A stretch of DNA of 64,000 nucleotides from Bacillota bacterium (GCA_023387655.1 JAEWHR010000060.1:5964-69963), one strand, 5' to 3'. Counted from the stretch's first letter, positions 34,331-43,623 are shown. Notes: generated from the sequence alone by a model not told the origin. Translations and numbers: made by a program.

Positions 34331-34429
34331 AGTAAAAAGAAAATATTTAAGAGCATAAAAAAGCATAATAAGAAAATAAAAAAGAGCATAATTAAGAAAG
34401 TAAAAAGAACATAATTAATAAAATAAAAA

Positions 34430-34483
34430 AGAACAAATCACAACCTCTGCAAGAGATAATCTTAGCATTGTGTAATTTGTTCT
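34430..34483 (-). terminator. Terminator after ispE
   Basis: AGAACAAAT and ATTTGTTCT arms extend through ACA/TGT. On the minus strand TTTTTTA follows. It also forms the end of the purine-rich stretch. Confidence 0.75.
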
Positions 34484-34508
34484 GATTCTGTGTGATAGAT
34501 ATTATTGA

Positions 34509-35390
34509 TTAGGAGCTAATATTCTTCGACTCAAAAAATCTGGTTAGGAATGTTTGCTTTCCGCAAGGCCCAACCTTGTATTCATAAAAAGCACGCTCTG
34601 CAGCCTTTTGATTATCAAACAAAGCAAATACAGTAGGACCACTACCACTCATAAGGGCACAAAGAGCGCCATGAGAGAGCAAGTCTCTTTTTATTCTTTC
34701 GATTTCTGGATGATGTTTAATCGTTACAGATTCCAGTACATTAGAAACACGGGAAGAAACTTGATGTAAATCTTGTTTTTTAATTGCTTCTATCATTCCA
34801 TCAATATCTGGATGTATGGTATTTTCATCTATCTTAAGGTTTTCATATACAAATTTAGTGGAAACACTGACCGGTGGCTTTACAATTAAACAATAACAGT
34901 TTGGTGCGGGAGGGAGAGGAGTTAGTAGTTCTCCAATTCCTTCGGATAAAGCGGTTCCACGAAGAAGACAATAAGGGACATCTGCTCCTAGTTTTACACC
35001 AAGCTTCATCAAATCCTCCAAGGACTGGTTTGTTTGAAACAATTCATTTAAACCAAAGAGTGTCGCAGCAGCATCAGAGCTTCCGCCAGCCATTCCTGCA
35101 GCTACCGGAATTCTTTTTTCTAGATTAATGTAAAAGCCGTCGTTAATTTGAAAAGTTTCTTTGAATAGCTTACAGGCTGTATATACGATATTATTCTCAT
35201 TGGTTGGTAAAAAGTGTAAGTTAGTTTTTATAGTAATGTCTGGATTTGTGGTTGGCTTGATAGTAATTTTATCATACAACTTAATGGTTTGCATGATCAT
35301 ACGGACATCATGATATCCATTTGGACGTTTGCCAATCACATCGAGTGCTAGATTTATTTTTGCATATGCCTTTAGTGAAATAATATCCAT
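34509..35390 (-). CDS. ispE: 4-diphosphocytidyl-2-C-methyl-D-erythritol kinase
   Basis: The 293-residue GHMP kinase has A-Y-A-K-I-N-L-A-L-D-V near the N-terminus, the ATP loop P-V-A-A-G-M-A-G-G-S-S-D-A-A near residue 95 and G-A-L-C-A-L-M-S-G-S-G-P-T-V-F-A near the C-terminus. These are typical of IspE, the fourth step of the non-mevalonate isoprenoid pathway. It phosphorylates CDP-methylerythritol with ATP in the cytoplasm. Length is normal for the family. AGGAG lies six bases before the ATG. It is followed by its own terminator. Confidence 0.95.
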   Translation of the reverse strand: MDIISLKAYAKINLALDVIGKRPNGYHDVRMIMQTIKLYDKITIKPTTNPDITIKTNLHFLPTNENNIVYTACKLFKETFQINDGFYINLEKRIPVAAGMAGGSSDAAATLFGLNELFQTNQSLEDLMKLGVKLGADVPYCLLRGTALSEGIGELLTPLPPAPNCYCLIVKPPVSVSTKFVYENLKIDENTIHPDIDGMIEAIKKQDLHQVSSRVSNVLESVTIKHHPEIERIKRDLLSHGALCALMSGSGPTVFALFDNQKAAERAFYEYKVGPCGKQTFLTRFFESKNISS

Positions 35391-35522
35391 TGAAAACTCC
35401 TGTCGTGTGGTTTTACGTTACCTGATATTGTTCATTATATTAGTCAAGGAAGGGTTTTGCAAGTAATATTAAGACATTCTTCCAAAGAAGAGATCATCCA
35501 ATGAAATTATGAGAAGACGCAT

Positions 35523-36245
35523 TTAAAAAAGCTTTGATAGGAAATCCCATAATTTAAACTTTACTACAACATTTGGTTTTTCGTCTTTGATAATTGCGGT
35601 ATATTCCTCCTCTGTTAATAAGGTTTTCAGTTGTTGCTTCGAGTCATCTGGGATAACAGAATAGGTAGTATCAACAAAGCATAGGTTTGGGAACAAAATA
35701 CACCACCAATTACGACCTTGTGCTTTTCCAAGTTTTATTTTAAGAGCATCATACTCCCCTGCAGGCAGTGTGATGTCTCCGTAAACTTTTATTGGAAAAA
35801 CACTCTTATCAAGGGTAGCACTAGCACCATAGTAATAACCTTTCACTGAGAGTAATCTAGAAGCTTCTGATTCAATATCTGTGAGATGAGCCATTAGAAC
35901 TTCGGTGGTATCGTTTTTGTTGGTGCAATCTTTTAAAAGAGGAGTTAAATAAGCTATTAATCCTTCTTTTACATAGAGCTTCACATTCTGATCTTCTTCG
36001 GAATCACTATTTCCAAGGACGTGAAATCGTAGAATTTCTTTGGCTAAGTCTTCTTGTAAAAGAGTAATGTCTTCTTTTATGGCAGGTGAGCCTGCAAATG
36101 AAACAAAGGCACCAAATAAGGCATACAAAGTAATCAAAAAAGCAAGAGAAAAGGGCAATATGTAAGATATAAATAATCTCTTAGGAAAAGACTTCCTATG
36201 AGAAGTTTCATACAGACTAGAAATGGAAGAACGTACTGATTTCAT
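35523..36245 (-). CDS. spoIIR: Stage II sporulation protein R
   Basis: The 240-residue protein has an N-terminal membrane segment (about 25-50). The SpoIIR domain follows with R-F-H-V-L-G-N-S-D-S-x-x-D-Q-x-V-K-L, G-D-I-T-L-P-A-G-E-Y-D-A-L and N-W-W-C-I-L-F-P-N-L-C-F-V. SpoIIR is exported from the forespore and triggers the SpoIIGA protease to activate sigma-E in the mother cell. Its presence shows that the organism makes endospores. In Bacillus the gene is transcribed by sigma-F; I cannot confirm such a promoter here. AAGGAGA precedes the ATG. Confidence 0.95.
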   Translation of the reverse strand: MKSVRSSISSLYETSHRKSFPKRLFISYILPFSLAFLITLYALFGAFVSFAGSPAIKEDITLLQEDLAKEILRFHVLGNSDSEEDQNVKLYVKEGLIAYLTPLLKDCTNKNDTTEVLMAHLTDIESEASRLLSVKGYYYGASATLDKSVFPIKVYGDITLPAGEYDALKIKLGKAQGRNWWCILFPNLCFVDTTYSVIPDDSKQQLKTLLTEEEYTAIIKDEKPNVVVKFKLWDFLSKLF

Positions 36246-36537
36246 AACAAATCTCCTTAATCATAGATTATAAATTAAACTTAATGGAATGAGTTCATTT
36301 AAAGTATGTCCTGACAAAAGGAATTTAAACAATTTAAAGTTTCCGTGATTTTAATTTATAGTTCTAATTTTGTTACTAATTAAGAATATAGTTATTTAAG
36401 AATTAATGATATAGGAGATCTTAAAATGTATTGTAAGTGAATCTTAAAAAAGAAAGGAGATTTAGTTTGTGAAAATGTGGAGAAAGAAGTAGATTTCCAT
36501 AGATCATACTGTAAGAATGAGATATCAAGAAAAAACA
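36246..36537. other. Intergenic region between spoIIR and ddl
   Basis: This is the larger part of the divergent spacer. It is AT-rich, and no gene or strong structure was found. A ribosome-site-like AAAGGAG at about 36455 precedes only a seven-codon frame. Confidence 0.4.
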
Positions 36538-36566
36538 TTGAATTAATAACTAATTGAGTGTAAAAT
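36538..36566 (+). promoter_or_regulatory. Promoter of the ddl-murI operon
   Basis: TTGAAT (36538-36543), 17 bp, TAAAAT (36561-36566). Confidence 0.5.
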
Positions 36567-36668
36567 GAATATAGTAATTAGGAAAGAATAACAATCATAA
36601 CCTAGTGAAATAATGGATTTCAATGAAATAAAACTCAAATAGATAGACAGAAAGAAAGGGTGACTTGC

Positions 36669-37730
36669 ATGGATAAGAAGACTATTGTCGTGCTGTTTGG
36701 AGGACAATCCTCAGAACATGAGGTTTCATGTGTTTCAGCAGTAACGGTTATTAATAATATTGACCGTGACCATTATGATGTTTTATTAGTAGGTATCACA
36801 AAAGAGGGAGAGTGGTTGCTTACAGGAAGTGTAGAAGACATCACAAGTGGAGCTTGGAAAGATGGGAAAAAGACAGCAATCCTTTCACCTGATAGAAGTA
36901 AACCAAGCCTTTTAATAATTGAAGGCACTAAAGTAGAATATCAAAAGGTAGATGTTGTATTCCCAGTATTACATGGATTATTTGGTGAAGATGGTACTGT
37001 GCAGGGATTACTTGAATTAGCTGGTATTCCGTATGTAGGTTGTGGAGTGCTTGCAAGTTCGGTATCCATGGATAAACTATATACTAAAATAATTGTGGAT
37101 AGTCTGGGAATACGTCAAGCAGCTTACGAAGCGGTGTATGGGAAGGAATTGGATGAGATGGAAAAGGTAGTGGAACGAATAGAGCGCCGTTTATCTTACC
37201 CTGTATTCATTAAACCATCCAATGCTGGTTCTTCAAAAGGTATTACGAAGGCTCACAATCGTGATGAATTAATAACTGGCTTAAAATTGGCTGTAGAACA
37301 TGACCGCAAGATACTAGTAGAGGAAACTATTGTAGGTAGAGAGATTGAGTGTGCAGTGCTTGGAGGTTTGGAAGCGAAAGCATCTGGAGTTGGTGAGATT
37401 TTGGCAGCAGCAGAGTTCTATGACTATGATGCAAAGTATAATAATGCAGATTCTAAAACTATTATCTCACCGGAACTTCCAGAGGGAAAAGCGCAGGAAA
37501 TCAGTGATGCAGCGGTAAAGATATTCCGTGCAGTAGATGGCTATTCCTTATCAAGAGTGGACTTCTTCTTAGAAAAAGACACCAATGAAATTGTCTTTAA
37601 CGAAATTAATACTCTTCCTGGTTTTACAGCAATTAGTATGTATCCGATGTTATGGGAAGCAAAAGGGATTTCAAAGCCACAATTAGTGGAAAAATTAATT
37701 CAAACAGCATTTACAAGGAATATGAAGTAA
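36669..37730 (+). CDS. ddl: D-alanine--D-alanine ligase
   Basis: The 353-residue ATP-grasp ligase has F-G-G-Q-S-S-E-H-E-V-S near the N-terminus, K-P-S-N-A-G-S-S-K-G, the omega-loop Y-D-Y-D-A-K-Y and F-N-E-I-N-T-L-P-G-F-T near the C-terminus. The Tyr and Lys of the omega-loop are those of true D-Ala-D-Ala ligases rather than vancomycin-type D-Ala-D-Lac enzymes. It supplies the terminal dipeptide of peptidoglycan precursors. A GTG nine bases upstream is in frame, but AAAGGG suits ATG 36669. murI follows 18 bp later, so both genes serve D-amino-acid supply for the wall. Confidence 0.95.
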   Translation: MDKKTIVVLFGGQSSEHEVSCVSAVTVINNIDRDHYDVLLVGITKEGEWLLTGSVEDITSGAWKDGKKTAILSPDRSKPSLLIIEGTKVEYQKVDVVFPVLHGLFGEDGTVQGLLELAGIPYVGCGVLASSVSMDKLYTKIIVDSLGIRQAAYEAVYGKELDEMEKVVERIERRLSYPVFIKPSNAGSSKGITKAHNRDELITGLKLAVEHDRKILVEETIVGREIECAVLGGLEAKASGVGEILAAAEFYDYDAKYNNADSKTIISPELPEGKAQEISDAAVKIFRAVDGYSLSRVDFFLEKDTNEIVFNEINTLPGFTAISMYPMLWEAKGISKPQLVEKLIQTAFTRNMK

Positions 37731-37748
37731 GCTGTATGGAGGAAGAAT

Positions 37749-38561
37749 ATGTCAGATAAATCTGCAATAGGAGTCTTTGATTCTGGTATTGGAGGTCTAA
37801 CAGTCACCAAGGAAATTATGAATCAATTACCTAAGGAGCAAATCATATATTTTGGAGATACTGCTCGTTTGCCTTATGGAAGTAAGTCAAAGGAAACCAT
37901 AACGATGTATTCCAGACAAATCATTCGTTTTTTACAGACGAAGAATGTAAAAGCGATTGTGATAGCTTGTAATACAGCGAGCGCCTTTGCCCTTGAAACG
38001 GTGAGAAAAGAGATTGAAATACCAATTATCGGAGTTGTTAATCCAGGTGCTAAAGCAGCAGCTGAAACAACAAGAAATGGTAATATTGGGGTAATCGCTA
38101 CAGAGGGAACCATACGAAGTGGAATCTATAATGAATTTTTAGGAGAAATTCGTCCTGACCTTCGAGTGTTTGGTAAGGCATGCCCTTTATTTGTGCCTTT
38201 GGTAGAAGAGGGATGGATTGATGATTCTATTACAAGGGAAGTTGTTAGTAGATATATAGAGGAACTTTTGTATAAAGATATTGATACCTTAATCCTTGGT
38301 TGTACTCATTATCCATTGCTACGAAAGGTAATACGTGAGGTTGTTGGTGATGAAGTTGAGTTAGTGAATCCAGCTTATGAAACAGCTAGAACCCTAAAGC
38401 AAGTATTGGCAGAGCAGGAGTTATTATCAGAGACAACAAAGACGCCAGAACATTCATTTTTTGTTAGTGATGGTGCAGAAAAATTCCGTAACTTTGCAAA
38501 TTCTATTTTACCATGTGAGATTATCGAAACGAAGGATGTTAACATAAAGACTTTCGAATAA
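37749..38561 (+). CDS. murI: Glutamate racemase
   Basis: The 270-residue racemase has G-V-F-D-S-G-I-G-G-L-T-V near the N-terminus with the Asp and Ser of the active site, Y-F-G-D-T-A-R-L-P-Y-G-S-K, the first catalytic Cys in A-C-N-T-A-S and the second in G-C-T-H-Y-P-L-L. It makes D-glutamate for peptidoglycan in the cytoplasm. It is second in the ddl operon, with TGGAGGA before the ATG. Confidence 0.97.
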   Translation: MSDKSAIGVFDSGIGGLTVTKEIMNQLPKEQIIYFGDTARLPYGSKSKETITMYSRQIIRFLQTKNVKAIVIACNTASAFALETVRKEIEIPIIGVVNPGAKAAAETTRNGNIGVIATEGTIRSGIYNEFLGEIRPDLRVFGKACPLFVPLVEEGWIDDSITREVVSRYIEELLYKDIDTLILGCTHYPLLRKVIREVVGDEVELVNPAYETARTLKQVLAEQELLSETTKTPEHSFFVSDGAEKFRNFANSILPCEIIETKDVNIKTFE

Positions 38562-38590
38562 GAAATTGTACTGGAAAGGTAACCGAAAGA

Positions 38591-39022
38591 ATGACAAAAG
38601 AAGTAATTGTATCGATTGCCGGCTTACAATATGAGTCAGAACAAGAAGCCATTGAAGTGATTAGTCTTGGTGAATACTATTTTCGCAATGGAAAACATTT
38701 TGTATTGTATGACGAATTACTAGATCAGGAAAGCGTACCGAATAAAACGGTGCGATGTACATTAAAGATTGCAAAAAATCAAGTCGAGTTAACCAAAAAA
38801 GGGGAGTCAGCTTCCCATATGGTATTTGAACTTGGAAAAAGTCATATGAATTACTATTCAACTCCCTATGGCGATTTGATGATAGGGGTTACTACGAAGT
38901 CTATTGAAGTCGTAGAAAGGGAGAAAGAGCTTATTGTAGAGTTGTTATATGGATTGGATATTAATTATCAATATGTATCAGAATGTAACCTTACAATAAA
39001 GATAACCGAAAGAGAAAGATAA
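38591..39022 (+). CDS. DUF1934 (YwiB-like) protein
   Basis: The 143-residue beta-rich protein matches DUF1934/YwiB. It begins with V-I-V-S-I-A-G-L-Q and has the mid region T-V-R-C-T-L-K-I-A-K-N-Q-V-E-L-T-K-K-G and S-T-P-Y-G-D-L-M-I-G-V-T-T. The family has a lipocalin-like barrel and no known activity. It is third in the operon with ddl and murI, 29 bp after murI and followed by a terminator, so a cell-wall link is possible. Confidence 0.85.
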   Translation: MTKEVIVSIAGLQYESEQEAIEVISLGEYYFRNGKHFVLYDELLDQESVPNKTVRCTLKIAKNQVELTKKGESASHMVFELGKSHMNYYSTPYGDLMIGVTTKSIEVVEREKELIVELLYGLDINYQYVSECNLTIKITERER

Positions 39023-39035
39023 GTGAAAGGAAAAG

Positions 39036-39104
39036 AAAAAGGCTGTTTAACATGGGAAAATCAAGTACTAACGTAAATGATTTATTGTTAAACAACCTTT
39101 TTTT
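39036..39104. terminator. Terminator of the ddl-murI operon
   Basis: AAAAAGGCTGTTTAACA and TGTTAAACAACCTTTTT (one mismatch), with TTTTTTT on the plus strand. Confidence 0.85.
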
Positions 39105-39160
39105 ATAAGAAGTCTAATATTTCTTGTTTATTTATCGTTGTGATAGGATACATCAAGTGA

Positions 39161-39616
39161 TTAATCCTTCTTCGTAATTTTTGACTTCATTTTCTTAAAG
39201 AAGCTTTGTTTAACCGGGCGTTGTTCTAAACCGCCACGAAGGCCTTTTACATCAAGAATGTAGATACCGTTAATAACAGCCTTGATTTCTTTCTTTATTG
39301 GAACAAGGTCAAAAACTTTTTCTTCACACATTAATGTTGCAACTTTAGGGCCGATTTTTGCTTTTACAACCGGAACCTTTGCACGGCGAAGATACTTTGG
39401 TGTTTGGTCAATTACGATCTGTGGGAATCCGGCCTCTTTAATACGCATACGTTTTTTATCAATAACTAAGATTGAAAATGTTTGCGCACCAGCACGAATA
39501 TCTGCCTGAGATGCCTCCTGTTTCTTTTGCATCTTTCTTCCATATATAAGTACAGCAACAAAGAGAACAACTAAGATTGCTAAAATGACTAACATTACAA
39601 TTGTCCACGTTGGCAT
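39161..39616 (-). CDS. Conserved hypothetical membrane-anchored protein
   Basis: The 151-residue protein has a strong N-terminal membrane helix (residues 5-25) and then a basic, soluble domain. That domain contains A-D-I-R-A-G-A-Q-T-F-S-I-L-V-I-D-K-K-R-M-R and a Lys-rich tail. I recognise no family. The many basic residues after the membrane helix place the rest in the cytoplasm. AAAGGAGG lies six bases before the ATG. It converges with the ddl operon and follows plsC on the same strand, but a gap of 133 bp separates them. Confidence 0.7.
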   Translation of the reverse strand: MPTWTIVMLVILAILVVLFVAVLIYGRKMQKKQEASQADIRAGAQTFSILVIDKKRMRIKEAGFPQIVIDQTPKYLRRAKVPVVKAKIGPKVATLMCEEKVFDLVPIKKEIKAVINGIYILDVKGLRGGLEQRPVKQSFFKKMKSKITKKD

Positions 39617-39749
39617 ATGACTACCTCCTTTCGTTATGTAATATCCCGAAACGGCCCTCTTTTTCTAGACTGTTCAAGAAAGCCATGGATATTATTTTAA
39701 CATTAATTTATAAAAAAAGAAACAGAAAAATAATTTTTCATAAGTAGTG

Positions 39750-40481
39750 TTAAAGTGGTAAGTTTTTGTCTTCCTCTAACATAGAAGCAATTACATCACG
39801 AACATAGTTACCGATGAATTTACGATCTTCTTTTGGCATGTTATTTGGATAGATTGGTTTTCCATAATGAATGTAAACAGTTGCTTTTTTTACCCATGGG
39901 AACTGACGTTCAAACACAGCATCGGAGTTTGTGATTGCCACTGGAATAATAGCACACCCTGTTTTTTCAGCCATTTTTAAGCTTCCTTCCTTGAAAGGTA
40001 GCATTTCACTCTCATGATTTCTAGTGCCTTCTGGCATGATAAACATGGAGTAACCTTTTTTGATGTTCTCTACACCAGTTAGAATAGTTTTTAAGCCCTC
40101 TCGTGGATTTTCGCGATCAAGAAATAAGCAATTGAGGTTCTTCATCCACCAGCTCATGACTGGTATCTTTGCCATTTCTTTTTTTGCAACAAATCCTGTG
40201 AGAATAGGTAGCGTAACGTAAGCTACGGCAATATCAGATAAGCTTCGATGATTTGCAGCAAACAAAACAGCTTCCTTAGTAGGGATATTTTCACGGCCTA
40301 AAACCTTGTATTTGGTAGCTGAGAAAACTAAAATTGTGCCAAAAAAAATCTTAGCCGCTGTTTGTGAAAATCTTATTTTGGCGTGTTCACTAAATAGACC
40401 GATGACAAGGGAAATCAAATAGAATGGTAACGATATGATTAAGAAAATCGTTATTGCCAGTACAACCAATGTTGTTCTCAT
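39750..40481 (-). CDS. plsC: 1-acyl-sn-glycerol-3-phosphate acyltransferase
   Basis: The 243-residue enzyme has an N-terminal membrane segment. The acyltransferase motif N-H-R-S-L-S-D (H-x4-D) lies near residue 75, F-L-D-R-E-N-P-R near 115 and M-P-E-G-T-R near 150. These are the catalytic and substrate-binding blocks of PlsC, which adds the second acyl chain in phosphatidic acid synthesis at the membrane. GAGGTT precedes the ATG. Paralogues with other acceptors exist, so the substrate is likely but not certain. Confidence 0.88.
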   Translation of the reverse strand: MRTTLVVLAITIFLIISLPFYLISLVIGLFSEHAKIRFSQTAAKIFFGTILVFSATKYKVLGRENIPTKEAVLFAANHRSLSDIAVAYVTLPILTGFVAKKEMAKIPVMSWWMKNLNCLFLDRENPREGLKTILTGVENIKKGYSMFIMPEGTRNHESEMLPFKEGSLKMAEKTGCAIIPVAITNSDAVFERQFPWVKKATVYIHYGKPIYPNNMPKEDRKFIGNYVRDVIASMLEEDKNLPL

Positions 40482-40820
40482 AGTAACCTCTATTCTGGCG
40501 CTTTAGCACCTATTATATACGATATTAATTTTGGGTTTGCACAGACTGCCATACCTAAAATTATTGGTTATTCACTCCAAATATATTCAAATAGTTGAAA
40601 TTTCTATAAATTTGAATTACAATTGGAAGAACCATCGAGTATTATACCATAACCCAAGGAATAGTGTCAAAATGCTATAAAGATTTCATAGACAATTAAG
40701 AAATATAAACATTTCCTTATGATAGGCTTTAACCTTTAATTCAAACAGAACTAATAATTTTTGAAGTGAAGTAATTTTCATCAAATGATTTTAGAATACA
40801 GGAATGGAAAGGAGAATATC
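40482..40820. other. Divergent intergenic region plsC/flavin reductase
   Basis: This 339-bp AT-rich interval holds the promoters of both flanking genes. I see no clear -35/-10 pair, no PerR-type box like those at 15665 and 16308, and no strong hairpin. Confidence 0.4.
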
Positions 40821-41465
40821 ATGGATCCAACCGCATTATTTAAGATAAGCTACGGATTATTTCTTGCTGGTGTGGAAGAGGGAGGTAAAGTTAACGCTTG
40901 TATCATTAACACTGCGCAACAAGTGACTGCGATACCCAATCGAGTAGTCATTGGTATGCAAAAACAGAATTATACGGCGGAACTAATTCGAAAGAAAAAC
41001 AGTTTAGCAGTTAGTGTACTAGATGGTAATACATCACTAGATTTAATACAAAATTTTGGGACAAGAAGTGGCAGAAATGTTGATAAATTTGAGGGTATTT
41101 CTTATGCTACAGATCACTTTGGAAATCCATACATACAAGAAGCTATGACCGCATATTTTAGTTTGAGCGTGTCAGAGACAATTGATTTAGATACTCATTG
41201 GCTATTTGTCTGCGAGATACCAGAAGCAGAAGTTTTAAGCAATGATAGTCCAATGACTTATGAAGATTACCGTAATTTAAAACGGAAAGGTAAATCAGAG
41301 GCTAATAAAACATTGAAAGGAGGTGATAATATGAGTCAGGAAGTACAATATGTTTGCTCCGTATGCCACTATGTATATGATGGGGATACACCATTCGAAG
41401 AATTACCAGATGACTATGAGTGCCCTATCTGTGGACAGACAAAGGAAGTATTCGTTCAAGAGTGA
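40821..41465 (+). CDS. Flavin reductase-rubredoxin fusion (high-molecular-weight rubredoxin)
   Basis: The 214-residue protein joins an FMN-binding flavin reductase domain (about 1-155; M-D-P-T-A-L-F-K-I-S-Y-G-L) to a C-terminal rubredoxin (C-S-V-C and C-P-I-C). This is the layout of the high-molecular-weight rubredoxin of Moorella, which takes electrons from NAD(P)H and passes them to oxygen- or peroxide-reducing proteins such as flavo-diiron proteins. The reverse rubrerythrin at 14967 is a possible partner. AAAGGAG precedes ATG 40821; an in-frame ATG at 40785 lacks one. The rubredoxin part also has its own ribosome site (see 41315). Confidence 0.9.
   Translation: MDPTALFKISYGLFLAGVEEGGKVNACIINTAQQVTAIPNRVVIGMQKQNYTAELIRKKNSLAVSVLDGNTSLDLIQNFGTRSGRNVDKFEGISYATDHFGNPYIQEAMTAYFSLSVSETIDLDTHWLFVCEIPEAEVLSNDSPMTYEDYRNLKRKGKSEANKTLKGGDNMSQEVQYVCSVCHYVYDGDTPFEELPDDYECPICGQTKEVFVQE
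41315..41465 (+). CDS. Internal ribosome site and in-frame start giving a free rubredoxin
   Basis: Inside the fusion gene, AAAGGAGGTGAT (41316-41327) is a 12-base perfect complement to the usual 16S rRNA 3' end. It lies three bases before an in-frame ATG at 41331. Translation from there would give a 44-residue rubredoxin M-S-Q-E-V-Q-Y-V-C with both C-x2-C pairs. The signal is stronger than that of the full gene. A free rubredoxin alongside the fusion is likely, or the site is a relic of two genes that fused. Confidence 0.55.
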
Positions 41466-41488
41466 TTTACATAGAATAATCACTTATT

Positions 41489-41536
41489 AAAAAAGGCCCT
41501 TGAAACTGTAGAAACACTTTTTCAAGGACCTTTTTT
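41489..41536. terminator. Bidirectional terminator
   Basis: AAAAAAGG-CCTTGAAA and TTTCAAGG-CCTTTTTT arms with one internal mismatch, between converging genes. Confidence 0.85.
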
Positions 41537-41544
41537 CAATTGTT

Positions 41545-43623
41545 TCAGGCTAACTTAAATTCAGAGTTAATAATCTTTTCTGTATCAGGGCAATCCATCG
41601 ATAGATTGGTTATTGTACCGTTTGCTGGAAGTGTTATTCCATCGTCTTCATAAAACTCGTAAGAAGCTTCTTTTGTTAAGTAGCATAGTAGGGTTACATT
41701 TTTACGATCTAAGGTTGCGGTGTTTTTTGCAGGTTTTGCAAGCAATAATATATGATTTGGCTTGATAAACAAAGGAACTTCAGAAAGGCCGACTTCTATA
41801 TAATGGTGACCTTTTGTTAGAACTTCCAAATGAAAATCAGAGTCCTTTGTAAACTTAAGATATAGCATGTCTTCTGGAAGATATACATAACGTCCTGTAG
41901 TATTTTGGGTATAAACAGGCGTTATCATTAAACCGTCTCCCAGCATCAATTGGTCCTCAATATGTCGAACCTGTTTGTTATCTGGATAATCAAAGGCGAG
42001 CGGACGAAAAAGCATATCGTTCTTTTTTACAGCCTTTACGAATTCACTGTATAGGTATGGAATAAGACGATAGCGGATTCCAATCAGATGCTTGAATTCC
42101 TCTGTTGATTCAAATTCATAACATTCTTGATTTCTTGTCCCAATGGCAGAGTGATTTCTCATAAGGGGTGTAAAGATGCCAAAAGCTAACCAACGCAGCA
42201 TCAAATCTCTGGTTACGTTGCTACCAAACCCTCCTAAATCTGCACCACTATATAGAAAGCCACACATATTTAATGATGGCATCATCTTGATGTTTAATAA
42301 AAGATGTGACCACCAAGACTGATTGTCTCCAGTCCAGATACCACCATAACGATGCATACCGATATATGAGGAGCGAGAGAACAGAAGGACTCTCTTAGAC
42401 TCACTTAAAGTTTGGAATGCTTCACCGGCTGCCCGTGTCATGTAATAGCCATATAAATTATGGACTTTATCGTGACGAACCTTATTGCCGTTCACATCAT
42501 GATAGAATCTCTTATAATCTTCTTCATTGTTTTGCAAGGAATCTACCAGGTGTTTTAAGTAGAAGAAATTCTCAAGATCTAGTTCTTTCTCCTCAAGTTT
42601 TTTAATTTCTGCAAAAGTATTTGTTAAGCCTTCTTTGGAATAAAAGATAGCAGGTTCATTCATATCATTCCAAAAACCATCAATTCCTTTCTCAAGTAAG
42701 GTATCATACTTATTTCCAAACCATGTTCTCGTCTCTTTCTTAAAAAAATCAGGAAAATGAGTATCACCAGGCCAAACACCTGCAATGAAGTCGGTGCCAT
42801 CCTCACGTTTACAAAAGTAATTGTTTGCAACACCCTCTTCATAGACAGAATAGCCATCTTCGATTTTCACACCTGCATCAATAATAGGAACCAGATGTAG
42901 GTTTCTATTCTTCATCTCAGACACAAACTCTGGAAAATCAGGAAATCTCTCCTCATCAATTGTAAAATCTTTGTATCGCTCCATATAATCAATATCCATG
43001 TAAATGGCATCAAGGCCAATACCACGGTTTTGATATCCATCAGCAACAGCCCTAATATCATCTGCCGTTTTATACCCCCAACGAGATTGTTGATAACCAA
43101 ATGCCCATAGGGGTGGCAGATAGGATTCACCAATCATTTCACGGAATTGTTTTACGATATCATAAGGGCTAGTACCAGATATAATATAAAGATATAGGTT
43201 AGCTTCTTCTGCTACGATGCGCAACTTCGAATAGGAGGAATAACCAATATCAAAGGTAAGTTTCCCGGGATAATCTAGAAAAAGTCCAAAGCATGGATTT
43301 CCATCTATGATTATGAAATTATGTGCTCCATAAAGTGAATATTTATTTTCTGTATGATTTGGATCATCAGTACAATAACTTATGTATTGATAACCACGCT
43401 TATTGATTCCGCGGTTTGCTTCACCAAGACCATAGACAATATCGTTTTCTGCCATATCATATTCTAAGGTAAAAGCTTGGTTAGCATTGATAGAAATAGG
43501 ATAAAGAAACATATCTTTTGAGACATCTTTGGTAAGGTTAGAAGGAGTAACAGATATAGATTTTAATTTCATAGTTACTGCTTCTGTTTCGAATGGAGTT
43601 CCAAAACAATATTTAGTTATCAT
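41545..43623 (-). CDS. Glycoside hydrolase family 31 alpha-glucosidase
   Basis: The 692-residue enzyme has the GH31 layout: an N-terminal beta-sandwich (1-170), a catalytic barrel and C-terminal beta domains. The nucleophile Asp320 sits in G-F-W-N-D-M-N-E-P, the acid/base Asp433 in I-W-T-G-D-N-Q-S-W-W, and Y-M-D-I-D-Y-M-E lies further upstream. No signal peptide is present, so it acts inside the cell, probably on imported malto- or isomalto-oligosaccharides or other alpha-glucosides. No transporter or regulator gene is adjacent. AAAGGA lies six bases before the ATG. Confidence 0.93.
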   Translation of the reverse strand: MITKYCFGTPFETEAVTMKLKSISVTPSNLTKDVSKDMFLYPISINANQAFTLEYDMAENDIVYGLGEANRGINKRGYQYISYCTDDPNHTENKYSLYGAHNFIIIDGNPCFGLFLDYPGKLTFDIGYSSYSKLRIVAEEANLYLYIISGTSPYDIVKQFREMIGESYLPPLWAFGYQQSRWGYKTADDIRAVADGYQNRGIGLDAIYMDIDYMERYKDFTIDEERFPDFPEFVSEMKNRNLHLVPIIDAGVKIEDGYSVYEEGVANNYFCKREDGTDFIAGVWPGDTHFPDFFKKETRTWFGNKYDTLLEKGIDGFWNDMNEPAIFYSKEGLTNTFAEIKKLEEKELDLENFFYLKHLVDSLQNNEEDYKRFYHDVNGNKVRHDKVHNLYGYYMTRAAGEAFQTLSESKRVLLFSRSSYIGMHRYGGIWTGDNQSWWSHLLLNIKMMPSLNMCGFLYSGADLGGFGSNVTRDLMLRWLAFGIFTPLMRNHSAIGTRNQECYEFESTEEFKHLIGIRYRLIPYLYSEFVKAVKKNDMLFRPLAFDYPDNKQVRHIEDQLMLGDGLMITPVYTQNTTGRYVYLPEDMLYLKFTKDSDFHLEVLTKGHHYIEVGLSEVPLFIKPNHILLLAKPAKNTATLDRKNVTLLCYLTKEASYEFYEDDGITLPANGTITNLSMDCPDTEKIINSEFKLA

